Shown here: one piece after another, positions 1 to 8,220 of the stretch
Position numbering within the stretch: position 1 is the stretch's first letter
Layout of the letters: every line of letters starts with the position of its first letter
Source of the DNA: Parcubacteria group bacterium
GTDB taxonomy: Bacteria; Patescibacteriota; Minisyncoccia; Phycocordibacterales; CALRHW01
Direction: 5' to 3'
DNA: 30,322 nucleotides
Assembly: GCA_943359555.1 (NCBI GenBank)
Contig: CALRHW010000003.1
Coordinates: forward strand, 1-30,322
The notes under the pieces: generated by a model
Told to the model about the DNA's origin: nothing
The model's database searches: none
Seen by the model: the letters and a program-made list of their open reading frames with translations, nothing else
Made by a program: the position numbers and the translations under genes

Positions 1-206
1 CTATTTTCCACAAACATTTTCCACCACAAATTTTTTATATTGTTTTTTAGCGTAACGCCAAGTGGTCCATAATCAAAAGAGCCTGCCATACCGCCATATA
101 TTTCTGAACCTTGGAATACAAAACCCCGCCTCTTGCAGAGCGATACTACTTTTTCCATCAGATCTTTTTTAGGCTCTCCTACGGTTTTTTGATTGTCTTT
201 TTTCAT
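1..206 (-). CDS. glyS: Glycine-tRNA ligase, 5' part only (cut by window edge)
   Basis: Only the first 68 residues lie in the window, because the gene runs off the left edge. The reading frame, deduced by reverse translation, starts at the ATG at 204-206 and contains KRRGFVFQGSEIYGG followed by DYGPLG. This is the characteristic N-terminus of the single-chain, class II glycyl-tRNA synthetase (the alpha2 type, not the GlyQ/GlyS tetramer). The enzyme charges tRNA-Gly in the cytoplasm. It begins 5 bases after the stop of the upstream surface-protein gene and has no visible ribosome binding site, so it is probably co-transcribed with it. The family call is firm for so short a piece because the motif is highly conserved; the rest cannot be judged. 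Confidence 0.9.
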   Translation of the reverse strand, partial: MKKDNQKTVGEPKKDLMEKVVSLCKRRGFVFQGSEIYGGMAGSFDYGPLGVTLKNNIKNLWWKMFVEN

Positions 207-211
207 TTTTA

Positions 212-2149
212 TTACTTTACCACAAGATCATCTTTATCGCGGGATGCTGGGTCTGTATAAATATTTGTCGTTAGCACGTCTTTTGTAAGAATCACATCCT
301 TACCTGTAAACTTATCTGTGCCTTTAAAATCCATAACGCCAATAATATCTGGCGACAAGCCCACTTGTGCAAGACTTGGCAAAAAAGATATCTGAAAAGC
401 CACTTCGCGAGGAGCACTCACAGTACCTACTCCCGCTTTTATTTCCCCCGGACTCCAAACTATTTTATTTGTATCTTTATTGTATAAGATTTTTTCAGTG
501 AGAGGACTTTTTATATCAGTAAAAGTGATATAAGGCGGGAGCGAAGCAGATACAGAAACGTTGCTCAAATCATTGAAAGAATTACTAAGTGTCCAAAAAA
601 CTGTATAAGTAGTCTCTTTTTCTGCTTTTGGTGGAATGTTTCCCCTATTTATAAAAGGTCCTGTTGAGTGCACTATGCGTGGAGTAAAATTTACATTCGT
701 TGCAACTTTTATCTTTTGAGAAAAGTTATTTCCAATATTTTCTCCAGCTTGTGTACCAGAAAGTCTGGACGCATTTATATTTACATTTAGATTTACCTCT
801 GGATTACGTAATGACGCGAGAGTTTGCGACGATATACCAAGCGTATTAAAATTAAAATTGAAGTGACCTGTCTCTCCCGGACCTATTTCTAAAAGCATTG
901 GCGCATTTCTCTTGTCCCAAGTTATTTTATTGATCAGTGATTGATAAAAACCAAGATAATCGGAATTTACACTGCTACGATTTAGCGCATTGCCAGCAAG
1001 GGTCACATCTATAGAGGCGTTTTGAATACTCGTGGGCAGATTGTTTGTCCAGACGATATCGCCAGTGACAAGCTGACCAATTTGCACCACAGTATTGCCA
1101 GAAAAATCGCCGTTTATGGCAAGTCTGATGTCAAAAAATGGCTTTTGAATAAGCAGTGTTTCGGCTTTTGATATAAAATCAACATCAATTATTTTTTCAT
1201 CATTTGGATTTGACGTACCAGCATTAAATCTAAAAGTTTTTTCTTCGTCATTTTGACCAGTTATTTTTCCATTTATTATTACGGTGCGTTTTTCTTTTGG
1301 GTTTAGATCGCCAATATTCCAGACATTATTATCAAAAGAAGGCTTTGGTGTAGCCGTCGTAAAAGTAAAACCAAAAGGATAATCTACTTTTATTAATAGA
1401 TTTTTTATGAGAGTGTTTGAATTGGAAGTTAGTGTGACAGTCAAAGACATATCTTGATTATTATTTACTTCTTTTGGATAATCTACGGAAAAAAGTACTG
1501 GCGACGAACTTATAGATAATTGATAATTTTTATCTTTTGTAAATGTTGCATTTGAACCATACACTTTATAATCAACACTTACTTTTACATCTTTTATATC
1601 ATCTTTTTCACCAAATAAAATTGCTTTCACTGTTCTTGTAACACTCTGACCAGATTCCACACTACCTATATCTACTTTTTGGCGAGGAAGATCTACTGAA
1701 ATATCGGCTGGCTCACGAGTACCTAAAGGATATTCTATGAGAAACTCTGCACCTTCTAGTGAAACATTATTGTTGTTGGTGAGCGTCAAATCAAATACCA
1801 ATTCCTCTCCACCACCGACGGCAACAGGACCTCTTATAATAATATCTACGTTTTTAGAAGAAACGGTGTTAAAACCGCCGTAAGAAACATATACAAAAAC
1901 TGTAATCGCGAGACAGAAAAAAACTATTGAACCGATAAAAAATTTCCTAAAAAAACCGTCTCTGTTTTTTGGTTCTACATATTCTTCTGCAAGTGTTTCT
2001 GAAAGAGAGTCACCAGAACGCCATCTGGGAGATACCTCAAAAACAGGTTTAGTAAAAACCCCGCGTTTTTCTTCATCTTTATGTGGAGTCCTAGAATACA
2101 AGTCACGCTCCTTGCGATCTATTTTACTTTGGTCTTTATTTAGAGCCAT
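212..2149 (-). CDS. Membrane-anchored surface protein with tandem DUF11/Ig-like domains
   Basis: The product has 645 residues. It has a charged cytoplasmic N-terminus of about 69 residues, one transmembrane segment near residues 70-90 (IGSIVFFCLAITVFVYV), and a long extracellular part. That part is made of about four beta-rich repeats that begin near GPVAVGGGEELVFDLTLTN, VNNNQDMSLTVTLTSNS, VVQIGQLVTGDIVWTNN and KAEKETTYTVFWTLSN. The spacing and the 'TLTN/TLTS' strands resemble DUF11 or CARDB-type Ig-like modules. There is no sortase signal and no cleavable signal peptide, so a type II anchored envelope protein is the simplest reading. The ATG at 2149 was chosen because a TATAAT lies just upstream; a TTG at 2170 would add 7 residues. 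It lies between recO and glyS. Its function is unknown; an adhesion or envelope role is inference. Confidence 0.72.
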   Translation of the reverse strand: MALNKDQSKIDRKERDLYSRTPHKDEEKRGVFTKPVFEVSPRWRSGDSLSETLAEEYVEPKNRDGFFRKFFIGSIVFFCLAITVFVYVSYGGFNTVSSKNVDIIIRGPVAVGGGEELVFDLTLTNNNNVSLEGAEFLIEYPLGTREPADISVDLPRQKVDIGSVESGQSVTRTVKAILFGEKDDIKDVKVSVDYKVYGSNATFTKDKNYQLSISSSPVLFSVDYPKEVNNNQDMSLTVTLTSNSNTLIKNLLIKVDYPFGFTFTTATPKPSFDNNVWNIGDLNPKEKRTVIINGKITGQNDEEKTFRFNAGTSNPNDEKIIDVDFISKAETLLIQKPFFDIRLAINGDFSGNTVVQIGQLVTGDIVWTNNLPTSIQNASIDVTLAGNALNRSSVNSDYLGFYQSLINKITWDKRNAPMLLEIGPGETGHFNFNFNTLGISSQTLASLRNPEVNLNVNINASRLSGTQAGENIGNNFSQKIKVATNVNFTPRIVHSTGPFINRGNIPPKAEKETTYTVFWTLSNSFNDLSNVSVSASLPPYITFTDIKSPLTEKILYNKDTNKIVWSPGEIKAGVGTVSAPREVAFQISFLPSLAQVGLSPDIIGVMDFKGTDKFTGKDVILTKDVLTTNIYTDPASRDKDDLVVK

Positions 2150-2158
2150 ATAGGAAAA

Positions 2159-2164
2159 ATTATA
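2159..2164 (-). promoter_or_regulatory. -10 element (TATAAT) for the surface-protein gene
   Basis: A perfect TATAAT on the minus strand ends 9 bases before the ATG at 2149, and there is no ribosome binding site between them. The leader would be only about 2-3 bases. No convincing -35 was seen. The element sits in the short recO/surface-protein gap. Confidence 0.5.
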
Positions 2165-2178
2165 CCACAAGACTGGCT

Positions 2179-2778
2179 CTAAAGTTGGCTTTCTTTTATA
2201 GCTCTGTTTATTTCTCTTACAGCAGTCGTGCGATGAGTGCTCATTTCTGAAACGAGCTTTTTATCCCAATCGGCAGTAGCGATAAATGGGGTAAGGTGGA
2301 AATCAGACATAAAATACCCCAGATTGTGCACAATACGGAGCATCATAATGCATTCGGTATTACGCAATTCTTGCTCTGTAAAATCGTTTTCTTCAATAAA
2401 ATTAAATCCCGTGTGAACAATATCAAAAAGCTCTGTGTTTTTTTCTTCACCAACAACGAGTTTTTTTATGAGCGATAAAGCGTGCGCACAGACGATGAAT
2501 TTGTGTTTGTTTTGCGTTTGCGAAAATTTGTGATAAAAATTTTTCTTTGGCAGAGCACTTGTTATCTTCCATTCGTGTTTTCCACGAACAAAAGAAATAG
2601 ACGACAAACAAAAATCGGCGAGTCCATAACGGAGTTTTGATTTTATTTCGCGTACGGAACGCGCGCTCGCAAATACAAGCCCAAGGTCTCGTGTAAATAC
2701 TTTAAAAAATAAATTTGCTTCACCAAAAGGATGACTACTGAGTACAAAACCTTCTGTTGTATAGATGTGATGAGCCAT
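2179..2778 (-). CDS. recO: DNA repair protein RecO
   Basis: RecO binds single-stranded DNA and SSB and helps load RecA in the RecFOR gap-repair pathway. The N-terminal OB-fold is recognisable: TTEGFVLSSHPFGEANLFFK, then VFTRDLGLVFASARSVREIKS at about residues 28-48, the usual 'exchange, tell, GL' pattern of the family. At 199 residues it is shorter than the usual 230-250. The C-terminal helical part is reduced and no CxxC zinc motif is visible. It starts 25 bases after the ileS stop on the same strand, so it is probably in the ileS transcript. The gap holds two copies of TTAAGAAACTT. Family assignment rests on the N-terminal domain. Confidence 0.82.
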   Translation of the reverse strand: MAHHIYTTEGFVLSSHPFGEANLFFKVFTRDLGLVFASARSVREIKSKLRYGLADFCLSSISFVRGKHEWKITSALPKKNFYHKFSQTQNKHKFIVCAHALSLIKKLVVGEEKNTELFDIVHTGFNFIEENDFTEQELRNTECIMMLRIVHNLGYFMSDFHLTPFIATADWDKKLVSEMSTHRTTAVREINRAIKESQL

Positions 2779-2803
2779 TGAAAAACTTCGTTAAGAAACT
2801 TGA

Positions 2804-5800
2804 TTAAGAAACTTTTTCTACTTTAAATATAAATTCTGCATCTCCGATTTTTAATTTTTCTGCTCCGTCGTATGCATGCTCGGACAAAATTTCTTCACTT
2901 AAAACGTCTTTTATCAACGCCGTGGCGGAAATCTCTTTTTCAAACTTCTTGAAAAGACCCGAGCCAACTTTATTTGCCGTTACATAAAGTCGTGCGCTGT
3001 CGCCCACTGTAAGCATTTCTTTTTTGCGGAGTTCTTGAATGTGACGAATTATTTCTCGGCAATCACCTTCTAATTTTAATTCAACAGAAATTACTGTATC
3101 CAAAACTGCGTCAGTCATGAGCGACGCATCAAACACAACTTCTTTTACATTTAACTCATCTGCGATGAGAGCAACGAGCTCATCTCTGCCAGCCAAACGC
3201 GCACTTTTTAGGGTCACTTTTGCGAGCGGTTGTCGCACTTTTATGCCGGCTTTTGCACGAAGTTCCAAACCAATACTTGCAAGCGCGCGCACTTCCGCCA
3301 TTTCTTCAAGCAACATCACGTCACCGAGAGCTTGCATTCCTATCTCTGGCCAATCTTCAAGATGCACACTTTCAAGCGTACCGTCAGTGACGATTTCTTT
3401 TGCCTCACCTTGTTCTGCAAGTTTTTTATAAAGAATTTCAGCATAAAAAGGCGTAAATGGAGCCATATATTTTGAAAGTTCGCGTAAGACATATTTTGTC
3501 GTAGCAAGTGCGCGCGTTTTGTCGGCTAAATCTTCAGATTTAAATCGGTCACGAGAACGCCGTATATACCAAGTAGAAAAATCGCCGACAAAATCTCGTA
3601 TTGATCTTCCTGCTTCAAAAATATTATAAGCATCAAGAGCTCTCGTACCCTCACCTACCAGCTGATGTAGTCGCGCGATTATCCATCTATCCAAAACATT
3701 TTTACTATCACTTTTTGCGTGCACATTTTTGTCTGCATACGTTTCATAAAAAGTCGCGATGTTGGTCAATAGGTTGAAAACTTTTTTTACCACTTCATCT
3801 ACGGTTTTTTCATCAAAGTTTTTTGCTTCGCCGGGTTGATTGACAGTAAACATCCAAAGACGCAAAGCATCTACCCCGTATTTGTCTATCATTAGCCACG
3901 GATCTATCACGTTGCCAATAGATTTTGACATTTTTTTTCCTTCTCCATCTAAAATATGCCCGAGACAAATTACATTTTTATAAGCTTTGCCTTTTCCTGT
4001 AAGCGCACCTATTGCGTGCAAAGTATAAAACCAGCCACGCGTCTGATCTACCGCTTCGCAAATGTAATCTGCGGGATAAGCGAGCTTTTGTGCGTCTGTT
4101 TTTTTTGCATCATTTCTGTTTTCAAAAGGATAATGTGCTTGCGCAAAAGGCATTGCGCCACTATCAAACCAGACATCAAGCACCTCTTTTACACGAGTAA
4201 GTTTTTCGCCATTTTTATCGCGGAGTTCTACTGCATCAATAAAAGGCTTGTGTAAATCAATTTCAAAATTTTCATTATGCGGAAGTGCGCGCCAATCTAT
4301 TTCGCGTGCCTCGGCGTTTTCAAAAGAAGAATCTTGGTAATGTTCTATTATTTCTTTCACGCAGTAACCATGCGAAGAAAGTGTAATTAAGTTGAGCGGT
4401 CCGCCATGACTTACAATTAAAATAGTTTTGCCTTCATATTGCTTGTCTATATCGTACATAAAATCACATGTACGCAGTCGCAAGTCGCTGGGACTTTCTA
4501 TTTCTTCTTCTGCTGAAGAGTTTGGATGTTTTTCAAATCTATCTTTTATACTTTTAAATGAGGAGATAAATTCGCTCCACGTTTTTCCATTCCATTTTTT
4601 TCCTAGATGCGATTCTCCGAGCCTTTTATCTTCCACGATTTTACCTTTGAAACCTAGCTCGTGGGCGATTATTTCAGCTGTTTCGCGAGCACGCTGAAAT
4701 GGCGACGTGATGATGAGGTCAATTTTTTTGTCCGCCATTTTACCCGCTAAGAGTCCGCTCGCTTCTTTTACCTGTTTTTGTCCAAGTGTGGTGAGTGGAT
4801 CTTTTTCTCTTAAATCGGAACTAATAACAGCGACGCCTGCATTTGACTCCGACTGTCCGTGACGCATTAAAATAAAATTATTTCTTTGCGGAATCATTGC
4901 CTTTAGCTCGTCCACAGAACCTATCACTGTACGCTCACCTTTTGCATTTTCCCAAATAGGAAGCGGTGTTCCCCAATATCTTTCGCGAGAAATGGCCCAA
5001 TCTTTTACTTCGCGAAGCCATTCACCAAAACGCCCTTCACGGATATGCTCTGGATGCCAGTTGATAGTTTCATTTTCGGCAACCAGCTCGTCACGCAAAG
5101 CCGACATTCTGATGTACCAAGAATCACGTGCGTAATAAATGAGTGGAGTTTTGCAACGCCAACAATGCGGATATGAATGTTTTACATTTTCTTGTTTAAA
5201 AAATAAATTTTTTGATTTTAAATCGCTGATGATGTCTACATCAAGTGTCGGTTTTCCGTCTTCATTTTTTTCTTTTACAAAACGTCCAGAAAGAAAATCC
5301 ATATCTGGCAAAAAATGTCCGTCTTCTGATACGAGATGAAATTTTGGTAAACTTTCGCGTGTGCCTAGTTCAAAATCATCCTGACCATACATCACTGCAG
5401 TATGCACAATACCCGTGCCGTCTTCTGTCGTCACAAAATCCGCTGGGTAAACTTTATATGCACGAGCAAACGCTTCCTTACTTTCGGGATTTTTGTCTGC
5501 AAATTTTTGCGCAAGGTGTGGATAAAGGGGTTCGTATTCAAGACCCACCAAATTTTTTCCTGTATACTGATGTCCGATATTTATATCTTCTAAACCTAAA
5601 TCCTTTGCTCTATTTATGGCGACGATAAGATATTCTCCATTTACCTGATAGGCTCTGTAATTTGTTTCCAAATTAACAGCAATAGCAACGTTCCCCGGCA
5701 AAGTCCACGGCGTCGTCGTCCATGCGAGCAAATAAACATTATCGCCAGGTAAATTAATTTTCTCGCCATTTTTTATTTTAAATTTCACATAAACCGACAA

Positions 5801-6427
5801 ATCCTTTACATCTTCATAACCTTGCGCGAGCTCGTGTGACGAAAGAGCCGTTCCGCATCGCGGACACCATGGTAAAACTTTGTAATCTTTATAGAGTAAA
5901 TCTTTTCCGCCGACCTGACGTTCCGAAACAGTCTTCAAAATATTCCACACAGACTCCATATATGTTTTTTCATAAGTGATGTATGGATTTTCTCGGTCAA
6001 GCCAATATCCACTTCGGTCGGTAAATTTTTCCCACAAATCAATCTGTTCCCATACATTTTCTCTACACTGTTGATTAAATTTTTCAACGCCATAAGCCTC
6101 AATTTCTTTTTTTGATTTTAGACCGAGTTTTTTTTCTACTTGAATTTCTACTGGCAACCCGTGTGTGTCCCATCCGCTTTTTCTGTTTACATGAAAACCT
6201 CGCATTGTTTTGTAGCGAGGAATAATATCTTTAAACGCACGAGCAATAAGGTGGTGAATTCCCGGCTTTGCATTTGCAGTCGGTGGACCCTCATAAAACA
6301 CAAAATCTCCTTCAGGTGAAAGCTTTTTTAGTGATTTTTGAAAAATATCGCTCTCGCGCCAAAATTCAAGAATTTTCTCTTCGTTTTGTGAGACTTCACT
6401 TTTTTCCGTAACTTTCTTATCTTGCAT
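2804..6427 (-). CDS. ileS: Isoleucine-tRNA ligase with an inserted histidine-phosphatase domain
   Basis: The product has 1207 residues; an ordinary IleRS of this type has about 1000-1050. Class I landmarks are present: the HIGH-type motif as GIHH (residues 56-59) after FYEGPPTANAKP, the CP1 editing domain with TTTPWTLPGN (238-247) and GTGIVHTA (337-344), zinc-type CPRC (188-191) and CWRC (422-425), DVWFDSGAMPFAQ (751-763), and KMSKS (832-836). The form is the archaeal/eukaryotic-like type 2 IleRS. Between VIGSVDELKAM and IDLHKPFIDAVEL (about residues 513-722, bases about 4268-4891) sits an extra domain with all catalytic motifs of the phosphoglycerate-mutase-like histidine phosphatases: LMRHGQSESN (RHG 522-524), TSPFQRARETAE (R579), RLGESHLG (E605) and SHGGP (H674). 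The frame is open throughout, so this is a fusion and not an assembly break. The inserted domain's role is unknown. The gene is probably leaderless and heads ileS-recO. Confidence 0.96.
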   Translation of the reverse strand: MQDKKVTEKSEVSQNEEKILEFWRESDIFQKSLKKLSPEGDFVFYEGPPTANAKPGIHHLIARAFKDIIPRYKTMRGFHVNRKSGWDTHGLPVEIQVEKKLGLKSKKEIEAYGVEKFNQQCRENVWEQIDLWEKFTDRSGYWLDRENPYITYEKTYMESVWNILKTVSERQVGGKDLLYKDYKVLPWCPRCGTALSSHELAQGYEDVKDLSVYVKFKIKNGEKINLPGDNVYLLAWTTTPWTLPGNVAIAVNLETNYRAYQVNGEYLIVAINRAKDLGLEDINIGHQYTGKNLVGLEYEPLYPHLAQKFADKNPESKEAFARAYKVYPADFVTTEDGTGIVHTAVMYGQDDFELGTRESLPKFHLVSEDGHFLPDMDFLSGRFVKEKNEDGKPTLDVDIISDLKSKNLFFKQENVKHSYPHCWRCKTPLIYYARDSWYIRMSALRDELVAENETINWHPEHIREGRFGEWLREVKDWAISRERYWGTPLPIWENAKGERTVIGSVDELKAMIPQRNNFILMRHGQSESNAGVAVISSDLREKDPLTTLGQKQVKEASGLLAGKMADKKIDLIITSPFQRARETAEIIAHELGFKGKIVEDKRLGESHLGKKWNGKTWSEFISSFKSIKDRFEKHPNSSAEEEIESPSDLRLRTCDFMYDIDKQYEGKTILIVSHGGPLNLITLSSHGYCVKEIIEHYQDSSFENAEAREIDWRALPHNENFEIDLHKPFIDAVELRDKNGEKLTRVKEVLDVWFDSGAMPFAQAHYPFENRNDAKKTDAQKLAYPADYICEAVDQTRGWFYTLHAIGALTGKGKAYKNVICLGHILDGEGKKMSKSIGNVIDPWLMIDKYGVDALRLWMFTVNQPGEAKNFDEKTVDEVVKKVFNLLTNIATFYETYADKNVHAKSDSKNVLDRWIIARLHQLVGEGTRALDAYNIFEAGRSIRDFVGDFSTWYIRRSRDRFKSEDLADKTRALATTKYVLRELSKYMAPFTPFYAEILYKKLAEQGEAKEIVTDGTLESVHLEDWPEIGMQALGDVMLLEEMAEVRALASIGLELRAKAGIKVRQPLAKVTLKSARLAGRDELVALIADELNVKEVVFDASLMTDAVLDTVISVELKLEGDCREIIRHIQELRKKEMLTVGDSARLYVTANKVGSGLFKKFEKEISATALIKDVLSEEILSEHAYDGAEKLKIGDAEFIFKVEKVS

Positions 6428-6433
6428 ATCAAA

Positions 6434-6439
6434 ATACTA
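6434..6439 (-). promoter_or_regulatory. Probable -10 element for ileS (leaderless)
   Basis: TAGTAT on the minus strand ends 6 bases before the ileS ATG. No ribosome binding site lies between. The spacing matches ten other genes in the window, so transcription probably starts at or within a base of the start codon. Confidence 0.45.
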
Positions 6440-6476
6440 TCATTTTTGGACGTTTTTACAAAAAAGAAACCTTTTT

Positions 6477-6545
6477 TTACTTAAGGGTAAATTTAACAAA
6501 CGGCACGTAGCGGCGACCATCAACCTTACCAACGGAACCTTGTAT
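6477..6545 (-). pseudogene. Decayed C-terminal fragment of a paralogue of the 6877-7530 gene
   Basis: The minus strand encodes IQGSVGKVDGRRYVPF and then a short tail ending at a TAA at 6477-6479. The intact gene 0.5 kb upstream encodes LGSVGKIGGYPYVPI. At base level 6517-6539 matches 7010-7032 with only two mismatches in 23. Upstream of the match the same frame meets stops at once and no start codon or further similarity was found. This is a remnant of a second copy that kept only the conserved motif near the C-terminus. The span up to the terminator at 6782 holds nothing else that can be supported. Confidence 0.6.
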
Positions 6546-6781
6546 GAAAAACCGTCCATGTCACCACCACTAATTATTTCCATAAATATTTTTAGGTTGT
6601 ATCTAATTCGTGATCTTATTTCATCACAGAGCTTTTCATATCAACTATTTCTTGATTTTTTGAAGCTTTCTTAAAGCACTCTTTTAATAGCCGTGACCAT
6701 TAAAACTCTCGCGATAAGGGTTGCGAGCAAACTAACCAAAGCCGTAACTTTCGATTTCTCGTCTGCTAAAAATAATATATC

Positions 6782-6817
6782 AAAAAAAACAACCCCCAGT
6801 GCACGAAGCACCGGGGG
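6782..6817 (-). terminator. Rho-independent terminator of the 6877-7530 gene
   Basis: On the minus strand CCCCCGGTGC pairs with GCACTGGGGG around a 5-base loop (one mismatched pair, stem 6793-6802 / 6808-6817). It is followed by TTGTTTTTTTT at 6782-6791. It lies about 60 bases after the gene's TGA. It is among the strongest intrinsic terminators in the window. Confidence 0.9.
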
Positions 6818-6876
6818 AGGCGAGGGTCGGAACAAGAGTCCAAGATTCAAAGGGACAAAGTCCCAAGGACTTAGTA

Positions 6877-7530
6877 TCAAGAGACAAATTTGCGAACCGC
6901 AAGGAAACGATAACCGGAACCCCAGATAAGGTCGCTCTGACGGAGGGAGACGAGGAGGTGGATGTCCCGCAAGGCACCGTCCACGCAGAGGATCGGCACG
7001 TAGGGGTAACCACCAATCTTACCAACGGAACCAAGAGCGGCTATCGGAAACTTGCGTTGTCCGTCCTGGTTTTTCTTGCCGAAGGCGAGGATGTGTTCAA
7101 TACCTGCAACTTTCCATGGTTTGTTCTTGTCGTCAATCTCAATCAACCTGATCGCGTCTTTCGACGTGATGTTGCGATTGAAGTGAAAGACCTTCCTCTC
7201 ATACTGAATGATACCCTGGCCCTTGATCGGGAAACGCTTGGGAGTGATGTCCCCGTGGGTCAGGTCGTAATGACCGGAAGCGATCATGACATCCAAAGTT
7301 TCATCGAAATTGACAGTGAGGATGTCTGGACCAGAAATGATCTGGCTCAAACCGAGAAACTCGCGAAAGCGAGTGCGATCAGGAATACTTCCCTGAACCG
7401 AGGCCTCCGCAATGTCGGAAAGACAACCGCTTTCGAGAATGCTGACCTGAAAGATGTCGCCGGTAACGCCCTTTTCATCAAACTGGGCGTGGGCTTTGAC
7501 CAACTGTGACTCAGAAACTGAACCTTGCAT
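6877..7530 (-). CDS. Hypothetical protein, probably a lineage-specific paralogous family
   Basis: The product has 217 residues with no signal peptide or membrane helix. Visible conserved-looking blocks are HYDLTHGDITPKRFP (about 107-121), FHFNRNITSKDAIRLIE (134-150), FPIAALGSVGKIGGYPYVPI (about 170-189) and a C-terminal GYRFLAVRK. From memory, similar FHFNR...SSKDA...ALGS...RFLAV proteins recur as hypothetical multi-copy proteins in Patescibacteria; no function is known to me. The W..GYRFLAVRK ending faintly recalls C-type-lectin-like/FGE folds, which is speculative. The ATG at 7530 is preceded by GGGGG six bases away, a rare ribosome binding site in this window. An upstream ATG at 7584 would add 18 residues. 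Codon use is GC-rich compared with all neighbours, which suggests high expression or transfer. It is a single transcription unit with its own promoter, leader and terminator. Confidence 0.75.
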   Translation of the reverse strand: MQGSVSESQLVKAHAQFDEKGVTGDIFQVSILESGCLSDIAEASVQGSIPDRTRFREFLGLSQIISGPDILTVNFDETLDVMIASGHYDLTHGDITPKRFPIKGQGIIQYERKVFHFNRNITSKDAIRLIEIDDKNKPWKVAGIEHILAFGKKNQDGQRKFPIAALGSVGKIGGYPYVPILCVDGALRDIHLLVSLRQSDLIWGSGYRFLAVRKFVS

Positions 7531-7680
7531 TAGTAACCCCCGAAATGCCAGTCTGCTTTTGCAGGTGGCTGGTTTGCGAAACATGCTACAAGCGACACGA
7601 TGTCGCCATAGCCTAGAAAGCCCTATGTTTAAGGCCCTTTAGGCTATGGCGAGGTTTGCAAATTGTTTCAAGGTTCTATC
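7531..7680 (-). promoter_or_regulatory. Structured 5' leader with overlapping hairpins
   Basis: The inferred transcript from about 7681 has a leader of roughly 150 nt before the ATG at 7530. It contains two perfect inverted repeats that share bases: CGCCATAGCCTA / TAGGCTATGGCG (7604-7615 with 7640-7651) and GCGACA / TGTCGC (7592-7597 with 7601-7606). Bases 7604-7606 belong to both stems, so the two cannot form fully at once. The ribosome binding site GGGGG is at 7537-7541. A switch-like or mRNA-stabilising role is inference; no known riboswitch consensus was recognised. Confidence 0.55.
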
Positions 7681-7687
7681 TTTTGCT

Positions 7688-7716
7688 ACTATACACCTAT
7701 TGTGACTTTGTGTTAA
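7688..7716 (-). promoter_or_regulatory. Sigma70-type promoter of the 6877-7530 gene
   Basis: Minus strand: TTAACA (plus-strand bases 7711-7716), a 17-base spacer, then TATAGT (7688-7693). Both hexamers are one base or two from consensus and the spacing is ideal. Transcription would start near 7681. Confidence 0.7.
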
Positions 7717-7739
7717 TAGCAGTCTAATATTGTGGTAAT

Positions 7740-8213
7740 TTAAAAACTCTCCACCTCCACAATTTCATAACTCTCAATCTCCTCCCCTTCACCTTTAAAA
7801 ATAAACTTTGCGCGGAATTTTTTGCCAGCGATAGCGTCCGCGAGCCAGAGTTTGTCATCCACCCACATTTCATCAAAAGGAATAGCTGAAATAGTAAACC
7901 ACTGCGGTCGCATCTCTTCACTCTCGGTCGGCTCGCCTTCCCATTTTGTGCAGAAAAATACATGGACGAAAAGTTTTGCATCGCCTTTATCTGGAAAAAT
8001 AAAATTTATTTCGCCGACTTTTTCAAGATCGTCCTGATTTATCGTGACACCAATTTCTTCTTTTACTTCACGCACGGTTGCAGTCCGTGCTGTTTCCAAC
8101 ACCTCAAGCTTGCCTCCTACACCGTTCCATTTACCCACACCAAAGCCTCGCTTTTTCATTGCGAGAAGTATTTCATCTCCGCGACGCAAAAAACATAAAT
8201 TTGCGAGTTGCAT
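7740..8213 (-). CDS. NUDIX hydrolase, MTH1-like (8-oxo-dGTP diphosphatase type)
   Basis: The product has 157 residues. The Nudix box fits GX5EX7REUXEEXGU exactly: G34, E40, R48-E49, E52-E53, G55-V56 within GGKLEVLETARTATVREVKE and EEIGV. The preceding LAMKKRGFGVGKWNGVGGK closely matches the vertebrate MTH1 signature, where this stretch and the downstream WF lie in the nucleotide pocket. The likely reaction is hydrolysis of oxidised purine dNTPs to monophosphates, which cleans the nucleotide pool, but substrate cannot be proven from sequence. It stands alone on the minus strand and is probably leaderless, since TATAAT lies 7 bases from its ATG. It is divergent from the NYN gene. Confidence 0.9.
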   Translation of the reverse strand: MQLANLCFLRRGDEILLAMKKRGFGVGKWNGVGGKLEVLETARTATVREVKEEIGVTINQDDLEKVGEINFIFPDKGDAKLFVHVFFCTKWEGEPTESEEMRPQWFTISAIPFDEMWVDDKLWLADAIAGKKFRAKFIFKGEGEEIESYEIVEVESF

Positions 8214-8220
8214 TTATATA

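Noticed and set aside
2780..2805. Direct repeat of TTAAGAAACTT between recO and ileS
   Set aside because: Two short AT-rich copies only; too little to call an element.
6671..6780. Minus-strand hydrophobic frame ending in ARVLMVTAIKRVL
   Set aside because: There is no usable start codon after the terminator at 6782; the frame is open only by running through the terminator.
6799..7509. Plus-strand open frame of 236 codons opposite the unknown gene
   Set aside because: The promoter, ribosome binding site and terminator all fit the minus strand, and the decayed copy at 6477-6545 conserves the minus-strand peptide. The plus frame is a by-product of the GC-rich codon use.
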